NCBI GenBank assembly: GCA_022453515.1
Contig: JAJNNY010000017.1
Coordinates: forward strand, 434,001 to 498,000
Direction: 5' to 3'
DNA: 64,000 bases
Source: Astrocystis sublimbata
Lineage: Eukaryota; Ascomycota; Sordariomycetes; Xylariales; Xylariaceae
Of the stretch, positions 45,468-58,867 are shown piece after piece. Numbering within the stretch: position 1 is the first letter of the stretch; every line of letters begins with the position of its first letter. The translations under genes were made by a program, and so were the position numbers. The notes beneath the pieces were generated by a model. That model had not been told where the DNA came from and did no database searches. It saw only the letters and a program-made list of their open reading frames with translations.

Positions 45468-47989
45468 CTGAGCATTATTGCGATATAGAAGCTCTCGCAG
45501 ACCTCAAACGAAAGGTATATTGAGATAAGATATATCACTACTTTGTATTCAATGCGAATTTAAGTTCACAAGTGACGCCTATATCATCACACTTGGCATC
45601 CCCATGTTATTGTAGAGCTTTACGGTTGACAATACGCCCTTGATGCCAATAACAGCTGTAATACAGTCAGGCTACTGCCTCCCAGAGAGGTACACGCGTA
45701 TGCTCCTAGGTACTATAGTGTCCGCATCAAGTGAATGAAAAAGTATACGCCATCCCATAATACCTATTTAATCAAGCTGTATCTTGGGTTTGACCAAGTA
45801 TCCAGTATTCAGAACTCCAATCATGCGTAGAAATCTTCCCCAAACTCCGAGTCCCTTCAAGCTTATTCCGACGAAAAAGGCACCTTTACCACCAAGATTT
45901 CGTTCGACTGCCGTAATGCGATCCGTCGTCTCGTCCAAGTACAAGTCCCAGCGATCATCACGCGATCTAGGAGGGCCGAGTTGGAATGACCAGTAGTCTT
46001 CATGCTCTACGATCGATTATCTATCAGCCAACATATACTCGTCTAGTTATCGCTTTGGAGGCTTACTTTCTTTGATTTTATCGTCGATTTTGATGGCGCA
46101 GGTGAGGAGCGTGGAGTCGCAGACCACTGCTCGTTGTTTTAAACGATACATAGCCAGTCTTTTAAGTTATTGACAACTAGGCATGGATGTGGGTAAGTCT
46201 TTCGAAAGCATCGAGATGCCGCCGGGGGGAGGAATAAACAATTCTGTGATCCTCAAGTCGACAGTAAGAGTATATAACAAGATACTAATGCTCCGTGACG
46301 CAAATTACCACCCACATTTTTATTGAGACTCTGCTAACCCGTGTTACGTAGCATGCGGCGAGGGGTTGACCGTTGAACCTGGAACACCTAAATGAAGCTG
46401 GGTAGGACTTTCGTTGTCTCAGTTGTGTGATTATCAGCCTACATTCTCCCTGCTGCTCTGTCAAGGGATTAAATCGCAAGCATTACGGTATCATCCAAAG
46501 GATGCGCCATGATTGGTTGGTGGGGAAGAGGCGCGTCTGCCTGCATATATCCTGTCTTACCTATTACTTAGATTCATCACCACGTGTTAAGGCAGATGTT
46601 GCTGTACCACCCGAACAGCCTTCAATTCCTGCTTCAATCCCCAATGAAAGTATGGAAGCAATACAAATCAACATTCACTTAGGGCCGGGTAGCAAGATCT
46701 AGTTTCCATCACCATGCGAAATCAGAGCAATGGGGAAACCCCCAACAGACTCCAGAGCACATTTCATGCCACTGCTTAGACTACTTAAGTAGGTATACAT
46801 GTATAACATTAACCGAGGCCAAGATGATATTCATTTGCACCGTTCCTTTTGATTTGCGTAGATAACTCCCCTCGTCGTGTACATACACTTATTTATAGGC
46901 GTCCAATAGTGGCAAAAAGGGGTCGATGATTGAATTGGAGCCGACCCACGTATGTAGCGGATATATGAGGTTTGTTACAAATGAACTATCATATTGCGTT
47001 ATGATGACACCCGTTGTTGAGCTCTTGTGGGTAGAATGGGAATCCCTTACGGAGATACCCACGTGCGGGCTGCTCGATATTCCGTGGAGCTGCTGAATCA
47101 ACCTTAAAGTTGTTTATTGTGTCTGTAGCACTTGAACCTTCCATTGATTGCATTTAGGCCTTTCATAAATGGTCGTGGATATCTAGGAGGAGCTCGGCTC
47201 CAGGGCCATGATTGGGGTTTCTAAGTACACAATCTTCAAAAGAAAACCAGGTGTAGCATGAAGAAAACCATTGATTCCATGACAAATCTGGTTCATTACA
47301 TCCCAAGTCCCAATCAGGTAGGTAGGTAGGTAAATAGCTGCGTGCCGGCGTTCGTTCACGAGAATCTAAGCCTGGGCCTGAATGCGTGCTGTGCGTTCCA
47401 GCCATTGACGCCTGGCTACAGTGTAAAATGCGATGAAAGCAAGACACAGCCATCCCCGCCAAGAAATTGTTTGTACAAATTTGCGTGATCTGAATCTGAT
47501 CCTGATCCGATCTGATGCAAACGAACGATGGTGTTCCATTACCTTGGAGAGCTTTGCACTTTACCATACCGAACTTATCCGTCCATTGGGTCCATAACTG
47601 CCCCTTATCTCATATGTTCTCCAGGGTATAATCAATCAAACTTCATTGTTTCTGGGGACTTGAGGCCACGAAAACATTAACTCCCGACCGTTGACTCCTC
47701 ATCACTTCGTTAAGTCCATATACGCGATGCACAACTACTGGCTGAGGTGCTGGATTGTAGGAGATTGATGGGGTAGTAATATGTGGAGAAGATGCGGGTC
47801 GCGCGATATGAGGCTGCTCCAGGTCCGGAGGACTGTAAGGGATATAAGAAACCTAGAAGCAAGGCCTGAGCGCATTGTCCAAAAGCACATTAAGCCTTGA
47901 GGCCAATATTCGGCGTTTTGAATCTGGCCAGTAGATCATCCAACGCGACGACAATGGAATGGTCAATCTGACGAAGTCGGCGGCTTCTA
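45468..47989. other. Convergent gene-free region (2.5 kb)
   Basis: It lies between the phosphodiesterase gene and the 3' end of SNF1. A 56-codon basic, proline-rich frame at 45826-45996 (MRRNLPQTPSPFKLIPTKKA onward) is the only slightly protein-like piece, but it has no partner exon. A TAGGTAGGTAGG run lies at 47319-47333. Nothing else is recognised. Confidence 0.5.
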
Positions 47990-50638
<2,649 letters not shown>

Positions 50639-52349
50639 CGCGACAGAAGGGAGGTAGCTGGCGGTAGGGCGGGACCAGGGTCGAATCCGAGAGTTCTGAG
50701 AGAAGACTCGGACACGGGGACGGGGACAGGGACAGGGACGGGGTGGTTGTCGTCGGTGCTCGACTATCGTGTAGGAATGTGCCGGAGGATGTGGGTAGGG
50801 CGACGGGCGACGGGCAATGGGCGATAGACAAGCGGGCGCCAGGTCGGAGTCAACAGAGCGACTGGATACCCAGGATGCCGGGGAATGATGCTATCGTCCG
50901 TGGAGAGGATAGACGAAGTAGGCCAAGCTAGAGACGCAAGCTCCTCGGCCAGAGACACCCTAGCGCAGCCGCCTAGCAGAGAGCACTTGGTAGACGTGAA
51001 TATCGCAGGTTCCCAATCCAATATGACTGGGCTAGCAGATGGCAAAGTGAGTGGTCGGGTTCACGTGAGGCAGCGACGGTGTGATATCAAGACACATGAT
51101 AAGTTGGGCGCAAGAGGTGGTTTGCGGTCTCGAGAACTATAGCGGGAGCTCGAGGGTGGTGTACATAGATGATGGGGCTGACTCGCCGACGCTGGCGACG
51201 ATCTGGCGGGGGTAGGGGGGCAGCGTAGGCAGGCACGAGGGAGTAACATTAAGTGTCCGGGTCCACATCTGCCTACACCCAACTATACCGACACTTAATG
51301 TTACCCCCACGTGGCAGGCTCGGCAGGGTACCTACATGTAGGTACCTAGGCGAGACTACATGTAGGTACTCCCTCTAAGCGACAACCCCTCGGTGGGGTA
51401 CAGCAGGCAGCAATAGGTGGTAGCTGGGCATCCCCCGGCCGTCTGTGGGGTGCTTGCCCAGTGTCTTGGGCTGCAACCTAGCAAGCAGCTCTTTTCTCCG
51501 TCAGCCCACCTGCAAAATGACTTAACTACTTGTTTCTTAATATGCCGAGTGTAGGTAGCAGTACCTACCTGGTAGGTATGGTCGGACATGAGGGGCAGCT
51601 GCAAGAAGGACACAGCATATGAAAATAAAAGCACACCATCCATGACTTTTGATTCCCATGTACCCAATTGCAAATGAGGACAAATATGGCTAGTACTCCC
51701 AATCGCCTGTCAGCAACTATCTGCAGACTGTATATATCTGCAAAACACTTACAATGCATTTCCCATTTAGTTGCAATTGAAGCCATCTACCTCGCTGCCT
51801 TTGAAACTTCATCACATCAAGGCGATCCTCGTCACGAGACAAGATCCCATATGTATTGGAATGTCTTAGACTACCTATACATACCTACTACATACCTGAG
51901 GCAAGGAACCTACCTCACCGATACACGCAGCGGGGGAATCCATTTGCATGTGCTGCCAAGACTGCTGATGTAGACCCAATGGCGGCGATCCCCTCTCAGA
52001 TAGACGCTCGTCACATTGAGGCATTTATCTGAATGGCAGGAACTGCAGGCGGTAAAATGCATTCCAGACTCTGCTCGGGGAGAATAGGACTGTAGTGGGA
52101 CATATTGGGAGTTTTAATTTGGCCGACTCCTATCGATGACATAACCTTGGAACTGACCGGGCTTGCCGGGATACCTATCATCGGCTAGTTGCATGATCGT
52201 ACAAATTATCCTACACGAGGGCAGCGTGGGAATTGGAACTGGAAGTGGCCTTTCACCGCCAATTTAGGTAACGGGCCGGCGATGGACTCTTTCGCGCCGA
52301 AGCTCAGCAACGCGTTTTGGCAGACCAACAGAGACCGCCGGTAATGTCA
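50639..52349. other. Intergenic: SNF1 promoter and 3' flank of small mitochondrial-type gene
   Basis: The SNF1-proximal part is GC-rich (GACGGGGACAGG-type runs at 50710-50750). A 15-bp inverted repeat lies at 51243-51304. TACCTAGG motifs lie at 51328-51370 and 51550-51580. The distal part is AT-richer. No gene is supported. Confidence 0.5.
51243..51304. repeat. 15-bp perfect inverted repeat
   Basis: GTAACATTAAGTGTC at 51243-51257 is repeated as its exact complement GACACTTAATGTTAC at 51290-51304, with a 32-base spacer. It lies about 600 bases upstream of the SNF1 ATG. It could be a very short MITE-like remnant or a paired protein-binding site. Confidence 0.85.
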
Positions 52350-53200
52350 TCAGCCCTGCTTCTCTTCCTTTCTGAGCCTCTCGACAAGCTTCGTGCGCAT
52401 AAAGTCGCTAAGGCCAAGGCTGCAGTTGGTAATGGGATTAGTTATTGTCCGTGACGAGCAACTGTGCCCAAAGCCGGTTGAAAGCCAACAATACTCACAT
52501 GCCCTCGTTGGTCAAGATGCGATATGTGCCGCTGGGCTCGAACTCCCCGACTATCTTTCCCCTTCCGTCAGCCTCGATGCTGCCGAATATGTCTTCGGGA
52601 AACGCGATTCTTCCATAATCAGGTGGATTTCGAAGGTCAGATAAGTGGACATGGCCTCCGACTCCTGCACCGCCCGCACCCCCTTGAGAAGATGCGCCAC
52701 CCGCGCCGACGGCTGTTTTTCTCATAGCTCTTTGCGCCCGCTGCTGGGGGAAGAAGGCGCCGTGAGAGCCGAGGGTGGCGCCGCCCGGACTAGCGAAGGC
52801 TTGGGCCTGGGCTTGCAGGGTCGGGTCCTGTGCTGCGTGCTCGCGGAGGACGTCGTTCAAGATGGACAGGAATCTGTGATTCTCGGAGAATGACTGGGGT
52901 GTCGGCGGTAATTGGCTCGAGGACCCAATGGCGAGTGTGGCCGTGGGCGGGTTGGTGTCGAGATATGTGAGAAGATAGCCGTTTCTCGGAGCTGCTTGGG
53001 GGAAGGCTTTCTGGCGTCGGTCAGGGAGCCGTGAGCATGGGACTAATATGTGACGGATTGCGCAGTTGGAAAACGGCTTGAAGTGAAACAGTGGTACTGA
53101 CGATGTAGGGATTGGAGCTCAGAGTAGAGATGGGACGGGGTGAAAGTAGTCCTCTACATGCCGCCGCAAGCCGGGGTAGAGGCGCCCGTGATAATATCAT
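52350..53200 (-). CDS. Conserved fungal protein with mitochondrial-type presequence
   Basis: Three exons (53200-53102, 53010-52499, 52419-52350) encode 226 residues. The start MILSRAPLPRLAAACRGLLS is basic, hydroxylated and free of acids, a typical mitochondrial import signal. The core reads PRNGYLLTYLDTNPPTATLAIGS, FLSILNDVLREHAAQDPTLQAQAQAFAS, a Gly/Ala-rich linker, then HVHLSDLRNPPDYGRIAFPEDIFGSIEADGRG and SGTYRILTNEGILGLSDFMRTKLVERL. I recall this arrangement in fungal proteins without an assigned function. Intron 1 (91 nt) begins GTCAGT, a weak donor, and ends GCCAG; intron 2 (79 nt) is standard. Exon 1 is therefore less certain than the rest. Confidence 0.72.
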
Positions 53201-53576
53201 AGCATCAATTGATGTGGGATGTGAAAGCCACGATGTAAGGAAAGGCCACCGAACTTCAATAAAAGAGAAGTTGGAGATCTGTGGTTATTAGAAATGACGA
53301 TGTCATTGCTCGATCCCTCGCACAGCAGTTGAACTAACCTGAATCAGGTAGGTGGGACCAAGTTCAAGGATGGCAGCTCGGATTAAAAAGTCGATATGGT
53401 TTAAGTACTGCTTATAATGGTTTAGTGAGATGCGATAGCCCAGCCGCCAGCTGGGCTTGTCTAAGTAGTGGCTGCGAGGGATCTAAGGACCTCGGGATGT
53501 GTGTGACAAGGTTGCTTTGCATTATAAGTTGGATGCCCCCACGACATAAACCTTTAATTCCCACTCATTCTTTCCC
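53201..53576. other. Short intergenic region, AT-rich from here
   Basis: The 376 bases between the mitochondrial-type gene's start and the 3' end of the ABC-G-like relic mark the switch from GC-rich housekeeping DNA to visibly AT-richer DNA. No feature was recognised. Confidence 0.4.
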
Positions 53577-54288
53577 TCAACCATCGGTTAACAAGAATAC
53601 TACCATAATGTTAAACCCAATGTAGATGGATAAAAAGGCTGTGTTATGCCACGGATGAAGTGTTTGAATACCAAGAGCTGCTAGGACGGAGCTGGCATTC
53701 GACACTGGGCAAAATTCGTAGTAATCGGTGTACAAGTATGTAAGCATAGAAACGTGATACAAGAAGACCCAAAAGGCAGGAAGACTATTTGGTGAGATAA
53801 TAACTCTTGTTAGCAAACCGTTCTCAAAGGAATACCCATATACCCATCGCCCAGAAATGACTTTGTATTCAGGATGAGTTCCTGAAAGTAAAAAGAATAG
53901 CAACCCGTAAAAAGTAAGCGAAAGTAAAATAAAGTTGATATCTGTAAAGCTGTGCCAGGTTCTGAGATACTTGCAGCAAAGATCTGGCATAGAGCGCACA
54001 ACTAGATGTTGGAAAATAATATCAAAACGAGGAACAATGCTCCTCGCTCCAAGAGTCCAAACTTCGCGTCGCCATTGTGCTGCAAACCGGTGGGATAATA
54101 CCATAATTACAGCAAACATGGGGATCGAAATTAACAATTGCTAGAACACTTCAATCAAGACATTCGCTGTAAGAAAAGCATACCATGAGTACAATTTTGA
54201 ATCGCGTTCCCGCGGTCAAGGCAAAGGGCTGTCTGTTGATATACCGTATAGAAAGACAGTAGGCTTTGTTTCGATGCTCCGAACTCAT
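53577..54288 (-). pseudogene. ABC-G (PDR-type) transporter C-terminal relic or small membrane protein
   Basis: Two exons (54288-54184, 54140-53577; 43-nt intron) would give 222 residues with four or five membrane segments. The C-terminal part resembles the end of fungal PDR transporters: SPNSLPAFWVFLYHVSMLTY matches the family's P-x-x-LP-x-FWIFMYRVSP-x-TY motif, and FCPVSNASSVLAALG...WHNTAFLSIYIGFNI matches the final C-x-x-CP...W-x-N-x-G...YI-x-FN helix. The long extracellular loop that normally separates these motifs is missing, and no ATP-binding cassette lies upstream. I read it as a deleted, rearranged remnant that keeps an open frame; a functional small membrane protein is the alternative. 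The DNA is AT-rich, and it neighbours a glycosyltransferase-dehydrogenase pair. Confidence 0.45.
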
Positions 54289-55280
54289 TAGGATTCCTCT
54301 TAGTAGGTAAAATGGGCTAGAGAGTAACTCGAAACAAGCTGTTCATACTGTTGATTGCATTATTTATCGATAGTCATTGTCATAATCACCTTGTATAAGA
54401 GGACCATGGTGAGCTTCAGAGCAGAGCTCAACCAGTGCGAGAGCTGGTAAGAGCTCCCCCCCCCCCCCAAACATCCCAAACATCGGAATAGTGCCAAGAG
54501 AGACTCTCAAAGGATTGTCCTCTTTCATTCGTGGCTTTGGTGTCTCTAGGGCTCACACCTTTGAAAAATCCACAAGCGGGGACGGAATCATAAACGAGAG
54601 CAAGTATATCCATCGACTTAGGTTCTCGAGATGATGACTATTATTCACATATTCATGGCATGGGCAGAGAAGTAAAGCAGTCATCACGGTAGGGAGCAGC
54701 ATGTCCGTTCCGATGTGAAAGCCCTGTTGCACACAGCAGCCAGCAATGTGACGCTACCTAGGCATAGCTATTTCGTGGGTTTCCAACAGGAGGTGATTGC
54801 TTGGCGAAATCCCCTTTCTCTGAGAAATCACGCTCTTGCTCCTGATTATGGTCATTAAGATACCTCCAGCCAGTACAGATTGTCTCTTGGGTACCTAAGT
54901 TCCCATAGTGCTAATTGTGACCTGGGTCCCTTTGTGTGTACGAGCCTTCATTCCAACCTATATAACTACATTATGTAGTACCTAGGTATTGGATTAGTTA
55001 CCTAAGCCCGCATGGGAACACAAAGACTAGGCAGGTACCTAGTATGTTTCTAGCTGTATATACAAGTATGTGTTGTAAGTGAGGAGGTAGCAATTGCATA
55101 GGAATATACCTAGGTACTCAGGGATCTTACCAATACCTACATGTAGGTAGGCCCTTACACTGCACCTACCGATAGGTTCTCTCAAGACTGGTATCCTTAT
55201 TTATAGGGTCCCTACGTGCCCCCCAAATTCTTTCTCATTTTGTTTTTATCAACTTTGGCAATCGCTACGTTGTCTTCGCA
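54289..55280. other. Divergent spacer, motif-rich, before the UGT gene
   Basis: It contains a 13-base C homopolymer (54456-54468) and a dense cluster of TACCTAGGTA motifs (54890-55170). A TATTTATAG core at 55197-55206 serves the UGT gene. No gene is supported. Confidence 0.5.
55197..55206 (+). promoter_or_regulatory. TATA-like core of the UGT gene
   Basis: TTATTTATAG lies about 75 bases upstream of the glycosyltransferase ATG, right after the block of TACCTAGG motifs. Spacing fits a core promoter. Confidence 0.45.
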
Positions 55281-56940
55281 ATGTCTATACAAAGTTACAT
55301 GGTGGCAACTATTGCCATAGTTCTCGCGGCCTTTTTCCTCTCATGGAGATCGTTGTTACTATCGCCCACTTCTAATGCAATACCACCCGTGGTCGGTCAA
55401 AACAACACGGCCTTGTTTCTTGTTACGAGCGACTATGGGCTATCCAATGTGCATGTAGCTACAGCGCAAGCTCTTTTAGAACGCCACCCTTATATCCAAT
55501 TACATTTCAGCTCCTTTACACCAATGGCATCAAGATTGGAGCGCCTCTCTTCGCATATCCAAAGTCCCCATGGGATCGTGTTCCACCCTCTTGATGGCAT
55601 GTCAGTTATGGATACTTGCCGAACATTTGGAAAGAATATATCAAATTCCATTCATCCTCCTGGGTGGGCTGGCATCTGTAACCTATGCAAAGACATGCAA
55701 TTGTATGTTTCGCCGTGGAGAGGAGAGGAACACCTAGCTATCTACGAACAGATCGGCAAAATAATAGATAAAGTTGATCCCGCTCTTATCGTACTGGATA
55801 CACTTTTCCGCCCAGCAATCGACGCAACTAGGGACAAGAACCGTCTACACGCAATTATTAGCCCAAATACATTAATAGAGAACTTTCCAGCGGAGCAGCC
55901 TTGGGGGAAAATGTTTTGGAAATATCCTGCGTAAGTCAATACTACAATTGCGGCTAGCTGATTCAAACGGCTAATTGCTAACAGTATGGGTTCTGGGCTC
56001 CCATATCCTTTGCCATTAAGCAAAATTCCGGAGAACATCGTATTAAACCTAAAGTTTATATCAACAATGGTTCGGATGCCAGAGATAAAAGAACAGCAAG
56101 CATACCTCAAGTCTAAAGGGCTTAAAGATCCGATTAACTTTTTCGCTCTATATCGTCCAAACGTGCCTTGGATCTCACAAACCATGCCTGGGGCATCAAT
56201 CCCCTTGGATTTTATTCCCAGGAACGTAACGTGTGCAGGTCCTATCACATTATCTCTAGGTACTGTATCTGAACAAGATGAGGAGCTAGCTGGTTGGTTG
56301 ACAGAAGCGCCGACGTCGACTATCCTTGTTAATCTAGGGTCTGGATACGAATTTTCAGAAAAAAACGCTATTATGATGGCAGAGGCGATAGCGAAAGTCC
56401 TTCGGGCAACTAAACTTCAAGTGTTATGGAAAATCAAGAAAGAAAGCTCGTATGAGGATGGATTTTTAGATCCCCTTCGCCCATTCGTCGAAGCAGGCAG
56501 AGTAAAGGTCGAGCGATGGCTAGCCGCAGATCCATCATCGCTGTTAGAATCAGGGCACATTATTGCGTCAGTGCACCATGGAGGCTCTGGATGCTACCAT
56601 GAAGCCATTAGGTAATGTGGTGAAGTCTCTGCTTATGAGGAGTTCGCTAATCCGACCATACAGCGCCGGCATTCCTCAGGTGATTTTACCACTCTGGCTG
56701 GATCTCTATGGGTTTGCACAGCTAGCCGAATATGCCGGAATAGGGGTCTGGGGATGTCGGGAGACTAGTCCAACTTGGACGGCCGATTGCCTATCCGAAG
56801 CAATTTTGAGAGTGGTGCACGGAGACGAGAGTCGCTCGTTTCAACACAAGGCGCATGAGCTTCACTTGTTGGCGCAGGCGAGCCCAGGTCGACACGTCGC
56901 CGCGTCCGAGATCGCAAGACTTGCAGGCTCAGGAAGGTAG
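55281..56940 (+). CDS. UDP-glycosyltransferase, GT family 1
   Basis: Three exons (55281-55930, 55985-56611, 56664-56940) encode 517 residues; introns are 54 and 52 nt. An N-terminal hydrophobic segment (about residues 7-25, YMVATIAIVLAAFFL) probably anchors the enzyme in the ER membrane. The N-terminal acceptor-binding half includes LVTSDYGLSNVHVATAQAL. The C-terminal nucleotide-sugar half shows TILVNLGSGYEFSEKNAI and the signature VHHGGSGCYHEAISAGIPQV followed by ILPLWLDLYGFAQLAE. The usual DQ pair of plant enzymes is DL here, as in other fungal members I recall. The enzyme should transfer a sugar, probably glucose, to a small lipophilic acceptor, which is unknown. Codon use is AT-richer than in neighbouring housekeeping genes. 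A short-chain dehydrogenase follows in the same direction. Confidence 0.88.
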
Positions 56941-57777
56941 ACACCACCTTCGCAGACTGATACGATCTGGTTAGCAGACGCGGGTGGTCGGGATACTGGT
57001 TCGTTGGCTGATGAACACCAACCCGCCACTTCCATCTCGTTGTGATCACTTGTACCTATATATGCCTACCCTAGCGCAAGGTGGGTTGTATTTGAGACAG
57101 TCACGGTAATGGTCCAAGGGCTTGTGACTGTCCCCTAAAATCTAGGACCACCGTGTCTGTATTCCGTGACAGTCACTGCGACAGTTACGCTTTAGGACCG
57201 CCCTTTTAGCCCAAAATAGTCCACAGTGTAACATAGCCTCGAAACCTAAAACTGCCACTGGCCAAGTCCTGTTTTTCGAGATCGTCTTGGATTCTGGAGA
57301 CCGTCTCCGGGCCACACACTGCCTGCCTGCCTGTTAGTTCACCCACGAGCCCACCTACTACGAAATGCACGTACAAATAAGATCGTGAAAACAGAAGGCT
57401 CGTCGAACTTAGAGAAAAATCTTCTTTGGCGAAGCCGTGGCTCTATTCCTCTCTTTCACACACACACACACGCACGCGTACGCGCGCGCCCCTGAGCCTA
57501 GCCCCTAGGACTGGATTGGAGCCTTTGGAGCCTATCGGGACTGGTAGGCTGGCAGGTAGGTAGGTGGGTTGGGGGCTGTGTGTGTTGGGCGGCTTGGTAG
57601 GTCTTTCGCCAAAAGGAAACAATGAAGGCGATTATCCGACTCACACCATTTTTCTTTCGCTCCTCTTCCGCCATTTTGCTGAAGGTAGAGCTCCCACATC
57701 TTCCCTTTTCTGCCTATCATGCGACCCGGCTTCTCACACTCTCAAACAACGCGTTTTGGTAATTGGCAGGCCACAAA
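56941..57777. promoter_or_regulatory. UGT-SDR intergenic region with repeated GACAGTCAC sites
   Basis: This tandem spacer carries GACAGTCAC at 57096-57104, its complement GTGACTGTC at 57124-57132, the near-palindrome GTGACAGTCAC at 57166-57176 and the variant GACAGTTAC at 57180-57188. TAGGACCACC and TAGGACCGCC are interspersed. An alternating CA/CG tract occupies 57457-57490, and a TAGGTAGGTGGG run lies at 57556-57568. Confidence 0.6.
57457..57490. repeat. Alternating CA/CG tract
   Basis: (CA)n runs into CGCACGCGTACGCGCGCG, giving over 30 bases of strictly alternating pyrimidine and purine about 290 bases upstream of the dehydrogenase ATG. Such sequence favours left-handed (Z) DNA. Confidence 0.8.
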
Positions 57778-58867
57778 ATGGCGGCGCTTCAATTTGAGCT
57801 GTCTCCGGAACAGGAGTCGACCGCGACTCAGTTCTTCTATCGACAGCTCTTTGTAACCCCTCCCCCACTAAGCCCACACGAGGTTAATGTGACCGGCAAA
57901 ACCGCAATCGTGACTGGAGCCAATGGTGGGATTGGGTTCGTATGTGCTTCCCAGCTGCTCGGCTTGGGAGTCGGAAAGCTCATCCTCGCGGTCCGTAGTA
58001 AGGAAGCAGGGGACCAGGCCAGGGCAAAGATAGCGAGCCGCTGCGGAGAGCCTATCAGCAAAATCGAAGTATGGAAGCTCGACATGTCCGATTACAACTC
58101 CATCATTGCCTTTGCGAAGCGTGCCGAAAGCCTTTCTAGGCTAGATGTTGTGATCTTGAATGCCGGGATCCGCAGAGCTACCGAAGTACTCAATCCCTCT
58201 ACCAGGTACGAAGAGGACATCCAAGTCAACTTCTTGTCGTCTGTCTTCCTTGTTATTCAGCTCATGCCTATCATTAAAGCCCGGATGCAAAGTTCAGAGC
58301 CGGGACGTATTACTCTAGTCTCTTCCGACTCGGCCAGGATGGCCCAGTTTGAAGAACAAAACGAATCGCCGATCTTACCTGCTTTTAAGAGGAGCCAACC
58401 AGCTTTCAGCAGCAGTGAACAATACAACAAGTCGAAGATGCTCGTTCAGCTGGCCATGACTCAACTGGCAAGGCAAGTGCCGAGCTCTGTGGCAATTATC
58501 AATATAGCAACTCCTGGCTTCTGCCGCGGTACAGGCATCACGCGCGGGCTATACAGTCCTTTAGTCGGTTTTATTGCCAACAATGTTACTCGCTTGTTTG
58601 GTAGATCAGCCGCGGTTGGTGCAAGGGTCATTGTTAACGCGACTATCAAGCAAGGCGCTGAATCTCACGGGCATTGTATCGGGGACTGCAAGTTGAAACC
58701 GTAAGTCTTATCTCTTGACACCGACCATGAGCTTACTCTCGTACAGCATGGCTCGCCTCGTCTATACTGAGGAAGGTGAAGCGCTCTCGCAGTCTTTATG
58801 GGAGGAACTAATGTCCGACTTTGCTTTCGCTAATGCTAGGGAAATTATGTCAGATCTAAGCCAATAG
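57778..58867 (+). CDS. Short-chain dehydrogenase/reductase
   Basis: Two exons (57778-58700, 58747-58867) with a 46-nt intron encode 347 residues. A Rossmann fold begins at KTAIVTGANGGIG (cofactor loop, about residues 46-53), with LDM at 101-103 and NAG at 128-130. The catalytic set is the SS of VSSDS (about 182-183) and YNKSK (Tyr216, Lys220). Arg73 after the second strand (AVRS) suggests NADP(H) preference. The class resembles fungal SDRs of the retinol-dehydrogenase type common in secondary-metabolite gene groups; the substrate is unknown. The frame opens upstream at a non-ATG codon, but the ATG at 57778 (CACAAAATG) is the evident start. It lies downstream of the glycosyltransferase in the same orientation, separated by a spacer with repeated palindromic sites, which suggests joint control. 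Confidence 0.88.

Noticed and set aside
47163..47567. 134-codon minus-strand frame
   Set aside because: It runs through a TAGGTAGG repeat (read as LPTYLP) and has no recognisable motif, so it is taken as chance.
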